NCBI GenBank assembly: GCA_030433415.1
Contig: JAUIMF010000006.1
Location: 21,604 to 85,603, forward strand
DNA: 64,000 bases
From: Gammaproteobacteria bacterium
GTDB lineage: Bacteria; Pseudomonadota; Gammaproteobacteria; Pseudomonadales; Halieaceae
Direction: 5' to 3'
Shown here: positions 59,142-64,000 of the stretch, piece after piece
How positions within the stretch are numbered: position 1 is the first letter of the stretch
How the letters are laid out: every line of letters starts with the position of its first letter
Translations under genes and position numbers: made by a program
The notes under the pieces: model-generated
Seen by the model: the letters and a program-made list of their open reading frames with translations, nothing else
Told to the model about the DNA's origin: nothing
The model's database searches: none

Positions 59142-60444
59142 GGTTCTTCACGGATTAGCGGGGAATGCTGCTTTTATCTTCAGGAAGAAGTAATCGTTAT
59201 CCCGGTATCCGTACGCCATTCGCTTGATTACCTTGATCTTGTTGTTGATTCCCTCAATGCAGCTGGTGTGTAGTCGGTACTTCGCCGCCGCCAGAATACC
59301 CCTCAGATAGGGCTTCAGTCGTTTTGCGAATAGCGCCAGAGGAGCGAGTCCGCTCTCATCCACTTGGCGCTGCCACTGCCGCCAGCGCTTGAATGCGTCC
59401 CATATCGAATTTCCTCGCCAGATCGCTCGCAACTGCTCTCCCAGGACATAGACCACGGATAACGGGTGGTTCGCCTGTAAGAGTTCCTCGAGTGATAGAC
59501 GTTGCTCTGGATTCAGATTGCTGCGATTTCTCAGTAACAGCCAGCGGCTGCCCTTCACCCATTTTCTCGCCGGCTTGTCTTCCCTGAGTTCATTCGCGCG
59601 ATCCACACGGACTCGATCAATGACCTCCCGCCCATATTTGGCCACGACATGAAACAGGTCATAGACCACCTCAGCCTGTGGGCAGTGTCGTTTCACTTCC
59701 AGGTCGAATGCCGTATTCATGTCCATTGCTACCGCTTCAATCTGGTGGCAATAGGTCCCCAGTTCTTCGAAGAACGGCCTGATATCAACCCGCCGATTCC
59801 CCATGCCAACCCAAAGAACCTGGTGATTATCGGCATTGATAATGACGGTGGCATAGCGGTGGCCCTTGTGGATGGCGAATTCATCCATGACTAATCGACG
59901 CACTCGAGACCAGTCAGGGTCTTGTACCTCCCTTGCCAGTCGTTGCTTATCGATCTGCTTGACCGTATCCCAATGCAGGCCTGTGAGTGCGGCCACGTGC
60001 TTGATGGGGAGCACACGCGCCAATGCCTCCACTTGGCTGTGCAGGCGAGTGGTGATACGTGTGTAGCGTGCCAGCCACGGCAGTGACTCCACTCGGACAC
60101 CACAATCCACGCATGCTACACGCCGGAGTGGGATGGATAGCCAGGTGCGAAGCCCCAGACAATCGGCCTCCCGGACACGCCTTGTGGTCGTATCGTGAAC
60201 GGCCCCCTGAGGCTGGGAACAGCCACTACAGACAGGCAGCATGGCCGGGTCGGGCTTCAGCTGGATGTGGAGAGATTGACTGTCAAAGTCATAATGGGCG
60301 GGCAGAAACCCTTCCCATAGAAAGCGGGAGAGACTAGGATTCATCGAAACGGCTGATTGTTTTAGTTGGTTTAAAGGTCGCACTTCAAACCCTAAATCAA
60401 TTGGCCGTTTTTTCTACCCCTCCCACTGTATTCCGTGAAGAACC
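59142..60444 (-). mobile_element. ISL3-family insertion sequence, apparently intact
   Basis: The element is bounded by GGTTCTTCACGGA (59142-59154) and its exact complement TCCGTGAAGAACC (60432-60444). Beyond the 13 perfect bases the ends stay partly similar for about 12 more. The inverted match also extends outward through five A/T pairs (59137-59141 and 60445-60449), so the precise ends are uncertain. I found no clear target-site duplication of 8 bp. It carries one transposase gene whose stop codon lies within the left inverted repeat. Confidence 0.82.
59148..60344 (-). CDS. ISL3-family transposase
   Basis: A 398-residue transposase with an N-terminal zinc-finger-like region (CSGCSQPQ; CVDCGVRVESLPW), a helix-turn-helix (ALTGLHWDTVKQI) and the DDE-type core: Asp in VMDEFAIHKGHRYATVI, Asp in AVAMDMNTAF with YDLFHVV, and Glu in SCIEGINNKIKVIKRMAYGY. 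ATG 60344 (MNPSLSRFLW) is chosen over a GTG at 60383 because it gives the usual family length and start. The frame is complete with no stop, so the element may still be active. Confidence 0.9.
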   Translation of the reverse strand: MNPSLSRFLWEGFLPAHYDFDSQSLHIQLKPDPAMLPVCSGCSQPQGAVHDTTTRRVREADCLGLRTWLSIPLRRVACVDCGVRVESLPWLARYTRITTRLHSQVEALARVLPIKHVAALTGLHWDTVKQIDKQRLAREVQDPDWSRVRRLVMDEFAIHKGHRYATVIINADNHQVLWVGMGNRRVDIRPFFEELGTYCHQIEAVAMDMNTAFDLEVKRHCPQAEVVYDLFHVVAKYGREVIDRVRVDRANELREDKPARKWVKGSRWLLLRNRSNLNPEQRLSLEELLQANHPLSVVYVLGEQLRAIWRGNSIWDAFKRWRQWQRQVDESGLAPLALFAKRLKPYLRGILAAAKYRLHTSCIEGINNKIKVIKRMAYGYRDNDYFFLKIKAAFPANP

Positions 60445-60523
60445 TTTTTTTTGTCTCTCATGGGTTGCAGGCCCTCGGTGAGAGTTCCTATTATCCGCTT
60501 CTCGACATTCGCTCGGAGCGTAA

Positions 60524-60868
<345 letters not shown>

Positions 60869-60877
60869 GTCGCCCCG

Positions 60878-61525
60878 GTGTCTGAACCGCCCGGATCGCA
60901 GGACAGCACCGACCCCTCCTCGCCGCTTTCGGGTGGCATTGCCGGCATTGAGCGGGCGTTTCTGCGCCTGACGTTCTGGCAGACCTTACTGTCGCTCGCC
61001 GGCGTGTTCACAGGCGCTGTAGCTCTTTATGCCGCCCTGAACGAATCCCAGGCCGTGCGCGAGCAGACCGCCGCATCGGTCTGGCCCTACGCGCAACTCA
61101 TGATCAATGACACCGACAACGGCGAGCAGGCGCGCTTTGCCCTGTCGATCGAGAACGTGGGAGTCGGTCCGGCGCGTATGCGTGGTGCCCGACTGCGGGT
61201 CGATGGCCAGGTGCTGCATTCCTGGGAAGCGGTCAGCCAGCACGTGCTGGGTGAGGTCGCGCAGGTCGGCGTGGACTTCGGGCGCAGCAGCGTAGGGCGC
61301 CGCGTGATCGCACCGGGCGAGTCCATCATCGCGTTCCAGACCACGAACCGCCCATTGGCGCTGGCCATGCAACAGGCCGTGTATGAAGGCAGGACCTCGT
61401 TGGAGTATTGCTACTGCTCTATCTTCGAGCACTGCTGGACCAGTGGTCTGGGGGCCTCAGACGGCGATGAGCCCTCTGCGGTGGAGCAGTGCCCCGACTA
61501 TGGTGTCGACGCTTTTCGTGACTGA
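60878..61525 (+). CDS. Hypothetical single-pass membrane protein
   Basis: A 215-residue protein with one membrane helix near residues 38-58 (LTFWQTLLSLAGVFTGAVAL) and a soluble beta-rich domain (FALSIENVGVGPARMRGARL) with two Cys-containing patches (LEYCYCSIFEHCW). The GTG start at 60878 lies 9 bp after glnK, so the two may be co-transcribed. No family is recognised. Confidence 0.7.
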   Translation: MSEPPGSQDSTDPSSPLSGGIAGIERAFLRLTFWQTLLSLAGVFTGAVALYAALNESQAVREQTAASVWPYAQLMINDTDNGEQARFALSIENVGVGPARMRGARLRVDGQVLHSWEAVSQHVLGEVAQVGVDFGRSSVGRRVIAPGESIIAFQTTNRPLALAMQQAVYEGRTSLEYCYCSIFEHCWTSGLGASDGDEPSAVEQCPDYGVDAFRD

Positions 61526-61553
61526 CCGCCCCGCCTCTGGCGAGCTGATGGCT

Positions 61554-62255
61554 TCAGGATGACGGTAACTCGCTGAGCGCCTGGGGCAACTCCCGCACAT
61601 GTCGCACCGTGACCTGCGGCGCCGGTTCGCCCTCCCAGGGCACGCCATCTGCATTGATCCACGCCGCCAGCATGCCCACGGCAAGGGCGCCTTTCACATC
61701 GTGCTCGGGATTGTCACCGACGTGCAGGACCTCATGGGGCGCTGCGCCGGTTTCCTTTAGCGCGGCGTGAAACATGTCCGGTGCCGGTTTGCTCGCGCCG
61801 ACGTCCTCGGCCAGAAAGGCAAAATCAAAATACTCCCCGGCATCGGTTTTATAAACGTCGGCATTGCCGTTGGTGAGCGCGCCCAGGCGATAGTCACCCG
61901 CCAACTGCTCCAGCACCTGCAGCGCATCGGCGTACAGCTCGACGCGCTGGCGCTCTGCCAGAAACTGGTCGAACGCGGCCCGGGCACCCTGTTCCGCTTC
62001 GTCCGGCGCATAACCTGCCGCGAGCTGCAGTTCTCGCAGCAGCAGATGGCGCATGGCCGTCACGCTGTGCGCGAGTTCCGGGTGGGACTTCCACAGGCGT
62101 TTTTTCAGGGCCCACAGATCATCGTGACTGATGTTCTCGATGGCACCGGGGCGATGCTGCAGCAACCACTGGCGCTGGGCTTCTTCGGCCCGCAGCAGGG
62201 CGGGCTCCACGTCCCAGAGCGTATTGTCCAGATCAAAGGTGATGACGCGGATCAC
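61554..62255 (-). CDS. HAD-family hydrolase (YigB/YjjG-like)
   Basis: A 233-residue haloacid dehalogenase-type phosphatase: motif I ITFDLDNTLWDV (nucleophile Asp), motif II LGALTNGNAD, motif III Lys in GASKPAPDMF and motif IV VGDNPEHDV. Enzymes at this locus in enterobacteria (YigB) act on FMN and sugar phosphates. It overlaps xerC by 4 bp and is the last gene of the dapF-DUF484-xerC block. Confidence 0.9.
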   Translation of the reverse strand: MIRVITFDLDNTLWDVEPALLRAEEAQRQWLLQHRPGAIENISHDDLWALKKRLWKSHPELAHSVTAMRHLLLRELQLAAGYAPDEAEQGARAAFDQFLAERQRVELYADALQVLEQLAGDYRLGALTNGNADVYKTDAGEYFDFAFLAEDVGASKPAPDMFHAALKETGAAPHEVLHVGDNPEHDVKGALAVGMLAAWINADGVPWEGEPAPQVTVRHVRELPQALSELPSS

Positions 62256-63193
62256 GAGTCGTCGCGTTTGCGCGCCCGGGGGTGGGCCGTGTCATAGATC
62301 TTCGCCAGATGCTGAAAATCCAGGTGCGTGTAAATCTGGGTGGTGGCGATGTCGCTGTGGCCCAGCAGTTCCTGCACGGCGCGCAGGTCGCCGCTGGATT
62401 CGAGCAGGTGACTGGCAAAGGAGTGACGCAGCATATGGGGGTGTACACGGCGGCCCACGCCGCTGCGCTGGCCCAGGGCACCGATGCGCGCCTGGATGGA
62501 GCGGGCGCTGATGCGCCGTCCCTGTTTGCTCAGGAACAGGGCGTTTTCGTGTCCGGCTTCGGGACTCGGGCGCTCGGGCAGGTAGCGCTGGATCGCCTGC
62601 ATGGCGGCGTCGCCGACGGGTACGGTGCGGGTCTTGGCGCCCTTGCCGGTAACGGTCAGCAGGCGCTCTTTGCCGTCAATGTCCGACACGTTCACGGCAC
62701 GAAGCTCTCCCAGCCGCAGGCCCGACGAGTAGAACAGTTCGGCCATGGCCAGGTCCCGCAGCAGCAGGGGGTCATCGCCGGGTGTATTCAGGTAGGCGCC
62801 GACCTGGTCTGCTTCCATGGTCGCGGGCAGCTTGCGCCGTCGCCGCGGTGCCTGCACGGTCTGCGCCGGGTTGCGGCGCTCGCCGGTCTGGCGGCCATAC
62901 CACTGAAAAAAGGCGCGCAGGGCCGACAGCCGACGTTGCAGGCTACTGCCCGCCAGACCTTTGCTGTGCCCCTGGGCAAGCCAGGTGCGTACGTGTGCCT
63001 CTTCGATTGCGCGCGGGCCCGGCAGATTGGCGTTTCCGGCAACGGCCAGAAAACTGTCCAGGTCGCGGCGATAGCCGTCCACCGTATTGGGCGACAGCCG
63101 GCGCACGATGTGCAGGTAATCCAGAAAGTCGTGAAAGACCGCGGCCAGCGGCGAGGTGGACTCGTCGCCGGCTGCGCTGCTTCGGGGGGCCAA
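62252..63193 (-). CDS. xerC: Tyrosine recombinase XerC
   Basis: A 313-residue site-specific recombinase that, with XerD, resolves chromosome dimers at dif. The catalytic set is visible: Arg in SGLRLGELRAV, Lys in VTGKGAKTR, HxxR in HPHMLRHSFASHLL, His in LLGHSDIATT and the nucleophile Tyr in QIYTHLDFQHLAKIY. The N-terminal SAM-like domain (FLDYLHIVRRLSPNTVDGYR) is complete. It lies between DUF484 and a HAD gene, as in E. coli. Confidence 0.95.
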   Translation of the reverse strand: MAPRSSAAGDESTSPLAAVFHDFLDYLHIVRRLSPNTVDGYRRDLDSFLAVAGNANLPGPRAIEEAHVRTWLAQGHSKGLAGSSLQRRLSALRAFFQWYGRQTGERRNPAQTVQAPRRRRKLPATMEADQVGAYLNTPGDDPLLLRDLAMAELFYSSGLRLGELRAVNVSDIDGKERLLTVTGKGAKTRTVPVGDAAMQAIQRYLPERPSPEAGHENALFLSKQGRRISARSIQARIGALGQRSGVGRRVHPHMLRHSFASHLLESSGDLRAVQELLGHSDIATTQIYTHLDFQHLAKIYDTAHPRARKRDDS

Positions 63194-63195
63194 CC

Positions 63196-63852
63196 TCAGG
63201 CTCCGCTGACGTCCGTCAGGCGGCGGCCAAGTACCTCGGCGGCAAACTCCAGAAAGAGCGTGCCCGTGTCCGGGGCGTAGCGGGCGCCGTCGGAGCTACC
63301 AACGGCCAGTAATCCCTGGGCATTGCCGTTACCGGGAATCAGCGCGATGGCGGCGGAGCCGATGATGCGCGCGCCGGGGAACAGATACTCGAATTCGTCG
63401 GCGCGCAGCGTGCCACAGCCGGCATTGCCCCGGGCCAGCAGGCTGCTGAGCTTGCCGCGCGCTTCGGTCTCGGGGATCACGCGGCAGTCGTGGCCATCGG
63501 GCACGGCGTTTTCGAACAACGCCAGTCCCGCGTATTCCAGGCCGAAGGCGTCGCGCAGTACGCCCATGAGGGCTTTCTGCAGTCCGTCTACATCCTTTGG
63601 CTCAAGCAGCGCGAGCACGAGCTCACGGGTGTCGGCAAAGAGCTGGTCGTTGTCCCGCGCCATGGTGCCCAGGTCCCGCAGGCGATGACGCAGGTCTACG
63701 TTGCGTTCGCGCAGCACCGAGACCTGGCGTTCCACCAGCGACACGGCGGACCCTGAGGAGTGGGGTATTTGCAGCAGGCCCAGAAGCTCCGGGTTGTGCT
63801 GAAAGTAGTCCGGGTTCTGGACCAGAAAATCGCGAATATCGTCTTCGTCCAC
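63196..63852 (-). CDS. DUF484-family (GAF-like) protein
   Basis: A 218-residue protein beginning DEDDIRDFLVQNPDYFQHNP, the standard DUF484 start, with a coiled-coil (VERQVSVLRERNVDLRHRLR) and a GAF-like C-terminal half. It is the conserved neighbour of xerC (YigA in E. coli). Its molecular role is unknown. It lies 2 bp upstream of xerC. Confidence 0.9.
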   Translation of the reverse strand: MDEDDIRDFLVQNPDYFQHNPELLGLLQIPHSSGSAVSLVERQVSVLRERNVDLRHRLRDLGTMARDNDQLFADTRELVLALLEPKDVDGLQKALMGVLRDAFGLEYAGLALFENAVPDGHDCRVIPETEARGKLSSLLARGNAGCGTLRADEFEYLFPGARIIGSAAIALIPGNGNAQGLLAVGSSDGARYAPDTGTLFLEFAAEVLGRRLTDVSGA

Positions 63853-63867
63853 GCGGGTTGAGGCTCC

Positions 63868-63909
63868 GTTGCGCTAATACTGTTGCGTTAATACCGTTGC
63901 GTTGATGTG
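63868..63909. repeat. 14-bp tandem repeat between dapF and the DUF484 gene
   Basis: Units of GTTGCGYTAATACY occupy 63868-63881 and 63882-63895, followed by a decayed third copy (63896-63909). They fill most of the gap between dapF and the DUF484 gene. Confidence 0.75.
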
Positions 63910-63931
63910 TGGCGACGCATCGCCGGGACCG

Positions 63932-64000
63932 TTACAGGCGCACGGTGCCTTCGAAGCTGATCGCGGTGGGGCCGGTCAACATCACCGGGGCGCCGTCGCC
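63932..64000 (-). CDS. dapF: Diaminopimelate epimerase DapF, C-terminal end only
   Basis: The last 22 codons of a minus-strand gene are visible, reading APVMLTGPTAISFEGTVRL before the stop at 63932-63934. This matches the C-terminus of DapF (E. coli: YMTGPAVHVYDGFIHL), and dapF-DUF484-xerC is the conserved order. DapF makes meso-diaminopimelate for lysine and peptidoglycan. The rest lies beyond the window. Confidence 0.85.
   Translation of the reverse strand, partial: GDGAPVMLTGPTAISFEGTVRL

Noticed and set aside
59129..60457. Target-site duplication flanking the ISL3-type element
   Set aside because: The 8-bp flanks tested on both possible boundaries do not match; the flanks are A/T runs, so any duplication cannot be recognised.

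Overview
This window looks like a chromosomal segment of a motile, GC-rich gammaproteobacterium. The flagellar gene order (flrC-fliEFGHIJ, fliK, fliLMNOPQR-flhBA-flhF-flhG-fliA, then motCD) is the polar-flagellum layout of Pseudomonas and Vibrio relatives. A PomAB-type stator pair, VPxPA/PEP-CTERM-type sorting tails, and a dapF-DUF484-xerC-HAD block all fit a marine gammaproteobacterium, perhaps of the Halieaceae/Cellvibrionales group. That placement is inference; nothing here fixes the taxon.

Region 1 (1-21037) is one long plus-strand flagellar block. It starts inside flrC and encodes the MS ring and rotor (FliF, G, M, N), the export ATPase complex (FliH, I, J), the export gate (FliO, P, Q, R, FlhB, FlhA), hook-length control (FliK), the pole-placement and number pair FlhF/FlhG, the late sigma factor FliA and the stator MotC/MotD. 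Convincing sigma-54 promoters lie in front of fliK and fliL, the second with an IHF-type site just upstream. The chemotaxis genes that usually separate fliA from motC are absent.

Region 2 (21038-22030) has no credible gene. It is a nested repeat cluster: 42-bp units in three arrays, interleaved with longer direct and inverted modules.

Region 3 (22031-29056) is motility plus c-di-GMP signalling: pomA-pomB-pilZ on the minus strand, and on the plus strand a second FliK-like gene coupled to an FlhB C-terminal-domain gene, followed by two related GGDEF diguanylate cyclases.

Region 4 (29057-46426) holds metabolic and transport genes: a dihaem peroxidase, an Old Yellow Enzyme relative, a MAPEG protein, a secreted phosphodiesterase-fold enzyme, an operon of AI-2E-type permease, outer-membrane factor, HlyD adaptor and DUF2955-like membrane protein, an orphan CheY-like regulator with a CheX-like partner, acpH, azlCD, rlmD and a catechol 2,3-dioxygenase.

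Region 5 (46629-55924) is the most unusual part. It encodes a large autotransporter and, divergently, a tightly coupled operon of a lipoprotein alpha/beta hydrolase, an exported beta-propeller plus caspase-fold protein and a transmembrane Ser/Thr kinase with a PEGA-like domain. A convergent OmpA-domain gene follows. I infer an envelope-located signalling or protease module.

Region 6 (56165-58893) holds two C-terminally sorted (VPxPA/PEP-CTERM-like) exported proteins, each with its own sigma-54 promoter, and a lipoprotein between them. Region 7 (59044-64000) holds hairpin repeats, a complete-looking ISL3-family element, a PII gene without amtB, and the housekeeping dapF-DUF484-xerC-HAD block on the minus strand. 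Two genes (flhG, acpH) lack a canonical start codon at the position their conserved N-terminus requires. No tRNA, rRNA or CRISPR array was seen.
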